From: Streptomyces verrucosisporus | Lineage (GTDB): Bacteria; Actinomycetota; Actinomycetes; Streptomycetales; Streptomycetaceae | Reading direction: 5' to 3' | DNA length: 64,000 nt | Assembly (NCBI RefSeq): GCF_017114865.1 | Contig: NZ_JADEYH010000015.1 | Span: 78,555 to 142,554, forward strand | In this document: one piece after another, positions 17,489 through 24,502 of the stretch | Numbering within the stretch: the first letter of the stretch is position 1 | Layout of the letters: every line of letters starts with the position of its first letter | Program-made: the position numbers and the translations under genes | Notes under the pieces: model-generated | What the model was told of the DNA's origin: nothing | Seen by the model: the letters and a program-made list of their open reading frames with translations, nothing else | The model's database searches: none

Positions 17489-18298
17489 GTGGCAGAGGCA
17501 CAGGACGCGCGCGGCGAGGGCGACGACGCGCTGTACGTGCTGACCGCGGCGCTGCTCACCCCCGCGCAGTTCCCGAGCGTCCTCGGCGACGACTATCCCG
17601 AGGCGTGCGCCGCCCTGGGACTGGAGCCGTACGCGGAGGGCCACGGCCTCGTCCTCGGCCAGGACGGGCAGGGCGCGCGCTGGACCGTCGTCACGGAGGA
17701 CGTGTCCCTCGTGGCGTGCGCGATCGCCGCCTGGGACTGCGGCATGGAGTACGACCTGTCCCCGGACGAGCGGACGATCGCCGCCGTGCTGCCCGGCTGG
17801 CCGCTGGCGCTGGCGGTGGCCGCGCCCGGTGTCCCCGCTCCCCATGACCCGGAGCCCGATCCGGAGCTGGACGGCGGCCGGGCACCGCTGTCCCCGCCGG
17901 ACACCTCGCACTGGGGTCCGGCACAGCGGCGGCTGGGCGCGGACGAGGTCGCGCTGCAGTGGGCGAACTGGCGCGCCCGGGTCGACGAGAACGTGACGTT
18001 CGTCGATCCGGGCGAGAACCCCAACAGCAGGGTCCGCCGGGTTCTGGAGGAGGCCCGCGGCTATGTGCACTCCCCGCCGCCGCCGGGCCGGATCCGTTCC
18101 GCCTTCGCCACCGAGCAGGCCCGCACTCTGCGCGCGGACGGGCCCGGCTGGAGCCTGGTGGCGCGGACCGACGACATAGCGTTCGTCCTGCTGGACGACG
18201 AGCCCGGCGAGGTGCTCCCGGTGGGCCGCGGTTCGGAGCTGCCGGGGCTGCTCAAGGCCCTGGACGATCTGGCGGTGCGGCCGGACGCGGCGGCCTGA
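17489..18298 (+). CDS. Conserved hypothetical protein
   Basis: About 269 residues, acidic, with no membrane segments or recognised domain. Visible blocks are DDALYVLTAALLTPAQFPSV, a WTVVTEDVSLVACAIAAWD strand-rich stretch, a Pro/Asp-rich linker, and a basic-acidic C-terminal part (WARVDENVTFV-type, then SRVRRVLEEARGYVHS). I do not recognise a family function. GTG 17489 is chosen because GAGAGGAGG precedes it; the ATG at 17459 has no such site. It ends 40 bases before the convergent small membrane protein gene. Confidence 0.7.
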   Translation: MAEAQDARGEGDDALYVLTAALLTPAQFPSVLGDDYPEACAALGLEPYAEGHGLVLGQDGQGARWTVVTEDVSLVACAIAAWDCGMEYDLSPDERTIAAVLPGWPLALAVAAPGVPAPHDPEPDPELDGGRAPLSPPDTSHWGPAQRRLGADEVALQWANWRARVDENVTFVDPGENPNSRVRRVLEEARGYVHSPPPPGRIRSAFATEQARTLRADGPGWSLVARTDDIAFVLLDDEPGEVLPVGRGSELPGLLKALDDLAVRPDAAA

Positions 18299-18337
18299 GC
18301 TCCGGGCGGCCCGCGCTGGCCGCCGGCCGCCTCCGGG

Positions 18338-18523
18338 TCAGCGCCCGAGCTCCTTGCGGCTCACCCGCCGCACCCTGCGCCGCTGCGAGGGGTCGAGGGC
18401 CAGGTAGGCGATCGCCGGCACACCGACCACCACCGCCAGTGCTATCAGGAAACTGCCGGTAAGCGCCCACAGCAGCAGCCCCACGGCCACACCGCCGACG
18501 GCGATCTTTCCACGGTTGGTCAT
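18338..18523 (-). CDS. Small membrane protein
   Basis: A 61-residue protein with two adjacent hydrophobic segments (KIAVGGVAVGLLLWALTG and FLIALAVVVGVPAIAYLAL) followed by a basic tail, SQRRRVRRVSRKELGR. GGAGGAGG precedes the ATG at good spacing, which argues that it is a real gene rather than a chance frame. The layout, two helices with a cytoplasmic basic end, is common in small actinobacterial envelope proteins. Function unknown. Confidence 0.7.
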   Translation of the reverse strand: MTNRGKIAVGGVAVGLLLWALTGSFLIALAVVVGVPAIAYLALDPSQRRRVRRVSRKELGR

Positions 18524-18629
18524 CTTCCACGCCTCCTCCGGCGGCGGTGCGGCCGCCGCTCACTTCGGAGAACGTACGTACGGGCCGCCTGGTTCCGCGT
18601 CTTCGTCCCCGTACCGCGGAGCGGGAGGG

Positions 18630-18678
18630 CGGTGGCAGGGGGCGGTCCGCGGTTCTCGCGGACCGCCCCCTGCCACCG
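18630..18678 (-). terminator. Hairpin terminator for the lipase gene
   Basis: Perfect 22-base arms around a 5-base loop GTTCT; the left arm begins CGGTGGCAGGGGGCGG and the right arm ends CCGCCCCCTGCCACCG. It lies 57 bases downstream of the lipase stop on the minus strand. No long U-tract follows. Confidence 0.85.
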
Positions 18679-18734
18679 TCCCGGCCCCCGGTCGCACTCC
18701 GGCCGGGTTGCGCCGGGGACGGATCAGGAGCGGA

Positions 18735-19541
18735 TCAGGCGAGGCCCTCCATCACGGGGTAGTAGCCACCGGACTGGCCGGCCGCCTTGGGGTGGTACGA
18801 GTTGGTGATGTTGAGCCAGTCGACGCTGTGGAGCCATGAGTCGCCGGAGCAGATCTCGTGGCCGGTGAACCTGCCGCGGACATCGCCGAAGGTGAAGCCG
18901 TGGTTGGCGACGCGCTTGGCGATGGTGTCGCTCAGGTGGTCGGCCGCGTCGTTGATGGCCGCGCGCGAGGTCTCGCTGAGTCCCACCCAGCAGCTGCCGT
19001 TGAGCTTGTAGAAGCGGGGGTAGTTGAGGACGACGACCCGGGCGTTGGGCGCCTTGCTGCGAATGGCGTTGTAGACCGCGTCGAGCTTTCCGGGCAGGGT
19101 GTTGGAGATGTAGGTGCGCGCCTCGTTGATCCGCGCGACGCACGCGTTGGTGCCCTGCAGGACACAGGTGGTCATGGCGTCGGCGAAGCCGGCGTCGTTG
19201 CCGCCGACGGAGATGCTCACCAGGGTGGTGCTCGACGTCAGGGGGCCGAGCTGGTTGTTGATGACATCACCGGTCTTGGCGCCGGAGCAGGCGGTGAAGT
19301 GGAAGGAGGCGGGTGCGTTCGCGTTCTTCCACAGCACCGGATACGCCTTGGTGCTGCGCTTGCAGGACCCACTGGAACTGTCGTAGCTGCCGGCACCGAC
19401 TCCGGAGGAGTAGGAGTCGCCGAGCGCGACGTAGGAGGTGGCCGCGGCTTCCTGGGCGGATGCCACGCCCGCGCCGCCGAGGCCGAGTCCGACCAGGGCG
19501 GCGAGGGTGGCCGCCACGGACGCGAGACGGGACAACTTCAT
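18735..19541 (-). CDS. Secreted SGNH/GDSL lipase or esterase
   Basis: A 268-residue exported hydrolase. The first 29 residues form a signal peptide (KLSRLA, a hydrophobic AALVGLGLGGAGVA core, then ASAQ for cleavage). The mature part starts with YVALGDSYSSGVGAG (nucleophile Ser in GDSY), has VSISVGGNDAGF (block III Gly/Asn) and ends with SYHPKAAGQSGGYYP (catalytic His). This is the arrangement of the single-domain extracellular lipases of Streptomyces such as the S. rimosus GDSL lipase. Several paired cysteines fit an extracellular protein. It should hydrolyse lipid or short-chain esters outside the cell. AGGAG precedes ATG 19541. Confidence 0.92.
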   Translation of the reverse strand: MKLSRLASVAATLAALVGLGLGGAGVASAQEAAATSYVALGDSYSSGVGAGSYDSSSGSCKRSTKAYPVLWKNANAPASFHFTACSGAKTGDVINNQLGPLTSSTTLVSISVGGNDAGFADAMTTCVLQGTNACVARINEARTYISNTLPGKLDAVYNAIRSKAPNARVVVLNYPRFYKLNGSCWVGLSETSRAAINDAADHLSDTIAKRVANHGFTFGDVRGRFTGHEICSGDSWLHSVDWLNITNSYHPKAAGQSGGYYPVMEGLA

Positions 19542-19900
19542 GAAGTCTCCTGGGTGTGGAGGGAGGGGGGGGTGAGGTGCGCCTACTACGTAGTAGCAGT
19601 GCGGAGTGCTTTCAGGAAGTGTCCATGCCAAAAATGATTCGGCATTCGGTTGAACAACAGCCCTGCGTCGCCGCAGGTAACGGCCTTTTCCCGACAAACA
19701 ATCAAGTGTGCTGCCCAGTGGCGGCGAGGGCCCGCCGGCACACCGCCCCGCACGGGAGCACGCTGTCGGTTCCGGCCGGCCGCCGGGTGGCGCGGGGCAA
19801 GTGACGCCGGGTCGGAGCGTCTGCCCGGGCACGCGTCCTCCGGCGGCCGGCTCCCTGTCGCCGACCGCCGGGCGGCTCCCGCCCCACCGGAAGCGGACCG
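19542..19900. other. Intergenic region upstream of the lipase gene
   Basis: About 359 bases. The part next to the lipase (to about 19720) is clearly less GC-rich than its surroundings and holds a 14-base palindrome (19583-19596) and a looser ATGCC-N11-GGCAT repeat near 19624. This is the lipase promoter zone. The left half adjoins the stop of the DUF6745 gene; I see no gene in it. Confidence 0.5.
19583..19596. promoter_or_regulatory. 14-base palindrome, possible operator of the lipase gene
   Basis: The sequence CTACTACGTAGTAG is a perfect palindrome located 42 bases before the lipase ATG, in a less GC-rich promoter zone. Its position and symmetry suggest a repressor or activator site for a dimeric regulator that I cannot name. 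Confidence 0.45.
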
Positions 19901-20950
19901 TCAGGTCTGCACCTCCGGCTCGTACGCGTCGGGGTGCAGGCCGAACGTCCAGGCGACGCCCTCGCGGGCGGTCCGTGTGGACGGCGGCACCCTCAGCCAG
20001 TACGTGCGGTGCGTACCGTCCGGCTCGGGGGTGGAGTTGACCACCTCGACCGTCAGCACGGGCTCGTCGCCCTCCAGATCGATCCGCCACAGCACGCCGG
20101 TGGAGTCCCGGTGGACCGGCCGGGCGCCGGACTCGGCCAGGTAGCGGTCGTAGCCGTAGTGCTCCAGCATCACGCGGCGCAGTTCGGCGTTCTCCTCCGC
20201 ACGGATGCGTTCGGGGGTGAGTGCGTCCAGCCCGGCTAGGAAGTCCGCCGGGACCGGCATGCCCTTCCAGGCGTACAGGGCGAACCCGTCGGGGAAGACC
20301 ACTGCGGGGCCGTCGCCCCGGTCGAGCCGCCCGGCCTCGTCGCGGTGGAGTTCCAGGGGACGCTCGGCGACGACCGCCACCCGTTCGTAGGGCCACCACC
20401 AGCCGGCGGTGCGGGCGACCGCCGCGAGCCCCTCCAGCGGACCGGTCCCGTCTCCGCCCGCGAGGGCCGCCAGCCAGGGTGCGTCGTGCTGGCCGAGCAC
20501 CGCGTCCAGCAGGGCCAGCCGCACCGCGCCCTCGTCCGCGGACGTGGGCGCCGACTCCTCGACGACGCCGGCGCGTACGCGTTCCACCAGGAGCGCGGTG
20601 GTCTCCCACAGCGGCGCGCCGGTGCGCGCCCAGTGTTCCGCCCACCCCACCGGGCCCAGTCTCCCGTGCAGTCGTTCCCGTTCCCCCGCCCACGGCAGGG
20701 TGCGAACCTCCCGCCGTACGCTGCGGCCCGCTCCTCGCAGGGCCCGTACGGAGGCCACGGCCTCGCGCGGCGAGCCGGCCCACACGATGCGCTCGGGCTC
20801 GGCGAGCCCGGCCGTGCGGTACGCCAGGCGTACCCCGGCCTCCGCGGCGGACCGGTCGGCCGGGCCGGTCCGCGCCGCGATCCGGCGCCACCTCTCCGCC
20901 TCGCCCGCCAGATCCGCCGATTCACTCGTTTGAGTGTTCGTCACCGTCAC
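19901..20950 (-). CDS. DUF6745-family protein
   Basis: About 349 residues, soluble, rich in Arg/Glu/Ala. The C-terminal part (HRDSTGVLWRIDLEGDEPVL, then TYWLRVPPSTRTAREGVAWTFGL and a YEPEVQT end) is the hallmark of DUF6745 proteins in actinomycetes. No catalytic motif is evident. Three in-frame GTG codons are possible starts (20959, 20950, 20944); GAGAGGA lies at the best distance from 20950. The upstream gene at 20995-21320 is the usual partner of this family in Streptomyces, so the two are probably one operon. Confidence 0.7.
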   Translation of the reverse strand: MTVTNTQTSESADLAGEAERWRRIAARTGPADRSAAEAGVRLAYRTAGLAEPERIVWAGSPREAVASVRALRGAGRSVRREVRTLPWAGERERLHGRLGPVGWAEHWARTGAPLWETTALLVERVRAGVVEESAPTSADEGAVRLALLDAVLGQHDAPWLAALAGGDGTGPLEGLAAVARTAGWWWPYERVAVVAERPLELHRDEAGRLDRGDGPAVVFPDGFALYAWKGMPVPADFLAGLDALTPERIRAEENAELRRVMLEHYGYDRYLAESGARPVHRDSTGVLWRIDLEGDEPVLTVEVVNSTPEPDGTHRTYWLRVPPSTRTAREGVAWTFGLHPDAYEPEVQT

Positions 20951-20994
20951 CGTCGTCACTTCCTCTCCGCTCTTCCCCGCCCGGCCCACGAAGT

Positions 20995-21320
20995 TCAGTC
21001 GGCGACGATCCGCACGGCGCCCGGGACGTACTCGCGTTGCCGGACCACCGGTACCAGCCCCTGGGCAGCGGTATCGCGGCGTGCTCCTCGTGCACCACCC
21101 GCCCGCCGTCGGGGAGGTGGAGCAGCAACGGCCCGTACGGCCCCGCCTCCCGGACGAGCCGGCCCGGTCCCACCACGGCATGCGCGTGCCCGGTGACCTC
21201 GCCCAGGGCCAGCACCATCCGCCCCCGGGCGTCCCGCGGCACTCCGGACCGCTCCGCAGCGGTGACCGGCACGGCCTCCTCGTCCACCGGCACGATCAGC
21301 ACGTCTCCCTGGCGGTACAC
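20995..21320 (-). pseudogene. Small RQGD-type protein partner of DUF6745, frameshifted
   Basis: GTG 21320 (GGGGAGAG upstream) opens YRQGDVLIVPVDEEAVPVTA, then LALGEVTGHAHAVVG and VVHEEHAAIPLPRGWYR, matching a short family found upstream of DUF6745 genes. At about 21045-21051 the frame breaks: the expected ending VVRQREYVPGAVRIVAD and its TGA lie in another frame. Adding one G (CCGGTGG to CCGGGTGG) restores a 108-residue protein ending at 20995. Unrepaired, the frame runs to 20922, into the next gene, with a different tail. Either real frameshift mutation or sequencing error. Confidence 0.65.
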
Positions 21321-21485
21321 GCGACTCTCCCCTCGACGTCCGCGCCGGTCCGTCCGGCGGCGGTGAACGGAAAACTAGGGCAGGGGTCTGACAGACAGCT
21401 TCGAAGGACCCGGCCCCGCACGGCGGACTGTCAGCGGCGGTTGATAGAACCTTCCGTACTGTCGGCACGCGTTCGGGGGAGCCCC

Positions 21486-22457
21486 ATGACCGTCAACGAG
21501 CACCTGCGGGAGCTGTACGCCCTGCCCGCCCACACCTACCTGCCGCCCGGCGCGGACGGCGGCCCGGCGGGCACCCTGCCGGCGGCCGCCTCCGTGGCCT
21601 GGCGCCTGTTCTACGACTCCTACGACGACGGCTTCCCGGCCGAGGACTTCGAGGACGTCTGGCGCGGCTTCCTGGCGGCCGTGGACACCACGGCCGTCCG
21701 CGCCCTGATCATCGGCCAGTGGGGCGAGTGCTACGACAGGGACTCCGCGTTCATCGTCGAGTTGCTCGCCTCGAACGCGGACCGGTTCCCCGCCCTGGAG
21801 GCCGTGTTCATCGGCGATCTGGTGGCGGAGGAGGCGGAGATCTCCTGGATCGAGCAGGCCGACGTCACCCCGGTCCTGGAGGCCTACCCCCGGCTGCGCG
21901 AGTTCGGGGTGCGCGGCGGTTCCGGCCTGACGCTCCGCCCCCTGCGCCACGAGCACCTGCGCACCCTGGTGTTCGAGGCGGGCGGGCTGCCCGGCAGCGT
22001 CGTGCGCGCGGTCGCCGAAAGCGACCTGCCCGCGCTGAGCCGGCTCGATCTGTGGCTCGGCGTCAGCGGGTACGGGGGCGACGCCACCGTGGAGGACCTG
22101 GCTCCGATCCTCACCGGGGAACGCCTGCCCGCACTGCGCAGCCTGGGGCTGAAGAACAGCGAGCTGCAGGACGAGATCGCCGCCGCCGTGGCCGGCGCGC
22201 CCGTGGTGGCGCGGCTGCACACGCTGGACCTGTCCATGGGCACCCTCACCGACAGCGGTGCCGGGGCGCTGCTGAGCGGGCAGCCGCTCACCCATCTGGC
22301 ACGGCTCGACCTGGCCCACCACTACCTGAGCGACGCCGTGATGGAGCGGCTGCGCGAGGAACTGGGGAGCGCCGGAGTGGACGTGGACCTCTCCGACCAG
22401 GAGAAGCCGGACGAGTACCGCGACGAGGTCTGGCGCTATGTCGCCGTCTCCGAGTGA
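21486..22457 (+). CDS. STM4015-family leucine-rich-repeat protein
   Basis: A 323-residue soluble protein. After an N-terminal region (MTVNEHLRELYALPAHTYLP, then VAWRLFYDSYDDGF) it has irregular leucine-rich repeats, for example LRTLVFEAGGLPGS, LPALSRLDLWLGVSG, LPALRSLGLKNSELQD, LHTLDLSMGTLTDSG and LARLDLAHHYLSD, ending with a DEYRDEVWRYVAVSE tail. Sequence and gene order match STM4015 of the Salmonella STM4011-STM4015 set. LRR folds bind proteins or peptides, so it may be the scaffold or substrate-recognition part of the set; that is inference. GGGGGAG precedes the ATG. Its end overlaps the next gene by 20 bases. Confidence 0.85.
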   Translation: MTVNEHLRELYALPAHTYLPPGADGGPAGTLPAAASVAWRLFYDSYDDGFPAEDFEDVWRGFLAAVDTTAVRALIIGQWGECYDRDSAFIVELLASNADRFPALEAVFIGDLVAEEAEISWIEQADVTPVLEAYPRLREFGVRGGSGLTLRPLRHEHLRTLVFEAGGLPGSVVRAVAESDLPALSRLDLWLGVSGYGGDATVEDLAPILTGERLPALRSLGLKNSELQDEIAAAVAGAPVVARLHTLDLSMGTLTDSGAGALLSGQPLTHLARLDLAHHYLSDAVMERLREELGSAGVDVDLSDQEKPDEYRDEVWRYVAVSE

Positions 22458-23658
22458 TCTCGGCGCCGGCGACCTCGGCGGTGGAGCGCCGCGGTTCGCC
22501 GTCGTCGGCAACCCCGGGAACCGCCGGGTGGAGTCGTTCGCGGCGGCCGTCGCCGGCGCGGGACTGCCCGCGCCCCGCGTGCTGCCGTGGGCCGAGGTGC
22601 TGACCGGCGGCGCGCGGTTCGCGGCGGGGGAGACCGTACGGATCGACTCGCCCGGCGAGGACCCGCGGGTCGAGCGCCTGCTGCGCGGGGTGGACGATCC
22701 GGCACGGGTGGAGGGCACGGCCCGCTGGTACGCGAACTTCACCGCGGCCGTGCGCCGTGTCGCCGGGGCCGCCCGGTCCGCCGGGTGCGCGCTGCTGGAC
22801 GGCCCGGACGATCTGGCGGTGCTCTTCGACAAGCGGCTGTGCCACGGGGTGCTGACCGAGGCGGGTGTCCCGGTGCCCCCCTCGCCGACCTCCGGCCCCG
22901 GCGCCGCGCCGGTGACGGGCTGGGAGGACGTGCGCGCGGCGATGAGCGATACGGGGATGCGCCGGGCCTTCGTCAAACTCGTCCACGCCTCCTCCGCCTC
23001 CGGGGTGCTGGCCGTCGAGTCGGGCGGACGCGGCCGGTGGCGCGCGATCACGTCCGTCGAACGTGCCCCGGACGGAAGCCTGTTCAACTCCCTGCGGGTG
23101 CGGCGCTACGACGGCGAGTGCGACATCGCCGCCGTGGTCGACGCCCTGGCGCCGGACGGCCTGCACATCGAGCGCTGGCTGCCCAAGGCGTCCCTGCACG
23201 GCAGGGCGGCCGACCTGCGGGTGGTCGTGGTGGCCGGGGAGGCGACCCATGTCCTGGTGCGCACCGGCCGCTCCCATATGACCAACCTCCATCTCGGCGG
23301 CGCCCGCGGCGACCTGGCCGCGGCCCGTGCCGCGGCGGAGGCGGCCGGAGTGCCCTGGGCGCGGGTGCTGGAGGTGTGCGAGCGGGCCGCGGTCTGCTTC
23401 CCCGCCACTCTGTGCGTCGGTGTGGACCTGCTGCCCGCCACCGGCTGGCGTCGTTTCGCCGTCGGAGAGGTGAACGCCTTCGGCGACCTGCTGCCCCGGC
23501 TGACCGGGCTGGCCGGCAGCCGGGCCGAGGGCCGGGACACCTACGCGACCCAGGTCGACGCCGTTCTGCGCGGTGCGGTACCGGATCCGCCGGCTGCCGG
23601 CCGGCCGGCAGCCGGCGGATCCGGAGGACAGCAGGAGGCCCGCCGTGCAGCGGCCTGA
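22438..23658 (+). CDS. STM4014-family ATP-grasp protein
   Basis: A 406-residue ATP-grasp-like enzyme. The N-terminal FAVVGNPGNRRVESFAAAV is the pre-ATP-grasp domain; the ATP-grasp fold follows, with LFDKRLCHGVLTEAGVPVP, a lysine strand RAFVKLVHASSASGVL, DLRVVVVAGEATHVLVRTG and a metal-binding end FAVGEVNAFGDLLPRL. Such enzymes form amide or thioester bonds through acyl-phosphates; the substrate is unknown. The last 20-odd residues are encoded by a perfect DNA palindrome and look like added low-complexity tail. It overlaps STM4015 by 20 bases and the next start by 14. Confidence 0.82.
   Translation: MSPSPSDLGAGDLGGGAPRFAVVGNPGNRRVESFAAAVAGAGLPAPRVLPWAEVLTGGARFAAGETVRIDSPGEDPRVERLLRGVDDPARVEGTARWYANFTAAVRRVAGAARSAGCALLDGPDDLAVLFDKRLCHGVLTEAGVPVPPSPTSGPGAAPVTGWEDVRAAMSDTGMRRAFVKLVHASSASGVLAVESGGRGRWRAITSVERAPDGSLFNSLRVRRYDGECDIAAVVDALAPDGLHIERWLPKASLHGRAADLRVVVVAGEATHVLVRTGRSHMTNLHLGGARGDLAAARAAAEAAGVPWARVLEVCERAAVCFPATLCVGVDLLPATGWRRFAVGEVNAFGDLLPRLTGLAGSRAEGRDTYATQVDAVLRGAVPDPPAAGRPAAGGSGGQQEARRAAA
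23581..23624. repeat. Perfect 44-base palindrome at the STM4014/STM4013 junction
   Basis: Each half is 22 bases (left half starts CCGGATCCGCCGGCTG), fully self-complementary with no mismatch. It lies inside the 3' end of the ATP-grasp gene, nine bases before the AGGAGG of the next gene. The hairpin in mRNA could couple or attenuate expression of STM4013. Confidence 0.8.
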
Positions 23659-24502
23659 CCACATCGAAACCCGCGTGGGCGTCCCGGACATGAACGGGAT
23701 AGTCGGCAGCCACGATCTGCTGCTGGTCACCCTGGACACCCTGCGCCACGACGTGGCCCGCGATCTGGCGGCCGAGGGAGCCATCCCCAACCTGGCACGT
23801 CACCTGCCGGACGGGCGATGGGAGGAGAGGCACTCCCCCGGCAGCTTCACCTACGCCTCCCACCAGGCGTTCTTCGCCGGTTTCCTGCCCACTCCCACCG
23901 CCCCGGGGCCGCATCCGCGGCTGTTCGCGGCCCGTTTCGAGGGCAGTGAGAGCACTGCGGGGGGCACCTGGGTCTTCGACGCACCGGATCTGGTGACCGG
24001 GCTGGCACAAGCCGGCTACCACACGGTCTGCATCGGAGGCGTGGGCTTCTTCAACAAGCGCGGCGCACTCGGCTCGGCGCTGCCCGGCCTGTTCACCGAG
24101 AGCCACTGGGAGCCCGAGTTCTCCGTCGCCTCCCCCACCTCCTTCGAGGCGCAGGTCGCCCGGGCCGAGGAGGTCGTGGCCGCGCTCCCGGCCGGGAAGC
24201 GGCTGTTCCTGTTCGTCAACGTCTCGGCGCTGCACCAGCCCAACTGGTTCCACCTGCCCGGCGCCACGGCCGGGGCCGGGGACTCCCTCGCCACCCACGC
24301 GGCGGCGCTGCGCTATGTGGACCGGCACATCGGGCGCCTGTTCGCCGCCGCGAGCAGCCGCCGCCCGTGCTTCACCGTCGTCTGCTCCGACCACGGCACG
24401 GCCTACGGGGAGGACGGCCACACCGGCCACCGGATCGGCCACGAGGTGGTCTGGACGGTGCCCTACGCCCATTTCACCCTCGACGCCTGCGAGCCGCGAT
24501 GA
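23645..24502 (+). CDS. STM4013-family alkaline-phosphatase-fold hydrolase
   Basis: A 285-residue member of the alkaline phosphatase/sulfatase superfamily. The first metal-binding strand is LLLVTLDTLRHDVARD; the nucleophile loop reads SPGSFTYASHQAFFAGF, so the nucleophile would be Thr or Ser, not the Cys of formylglycine sulfatases; the second metal site is VVCSDHGTAYGEDGHTGHRIGHE. That favours phosphate or phosphodiester chemistry over sulfate ester cleavage. No signal peptide is seen, so it is cytoplasmic. GTG 23645 is supported by AGGAGG six bases upstream; ATG 23690 is a weaker alternative. Its stop overlaps the next start (ATGA). Confidence 0.83.
   Translation: MQRPDHIETRVGVPDMNGIVGSHDLLLVTLDTLRHDVARDLAAEGAIPNLARHLPDGRWEERHSPGSFTYASHQAFFAGFLPTPTAPGPHPRLFAARFEGSESTAGGTWVFDAPDLVTGLAQAGYHTVCIGGVGFFNKRGALGSALPGLFTESHWEPEFSVASPTSFEAQVARAEEVVAALPAGKRLFLFVNVSALHQPNWFHLPGATAGAGDSLATHAAALRYVDRHIGRLFAAASSRRPCFTVVCSDHGTAYGEDGHTGHRIGHEVVWTVPYAHFTLDACEPR

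Noticed and set aside
21321..21485. Possible RiPP precursor peptide upstream of the STM401x operon
   Set aside because: Scanned because of the radical SAM and ATP-grasp genes; no small frame with a ribosome-binding site and peptide-like core is visible here or after 26879.
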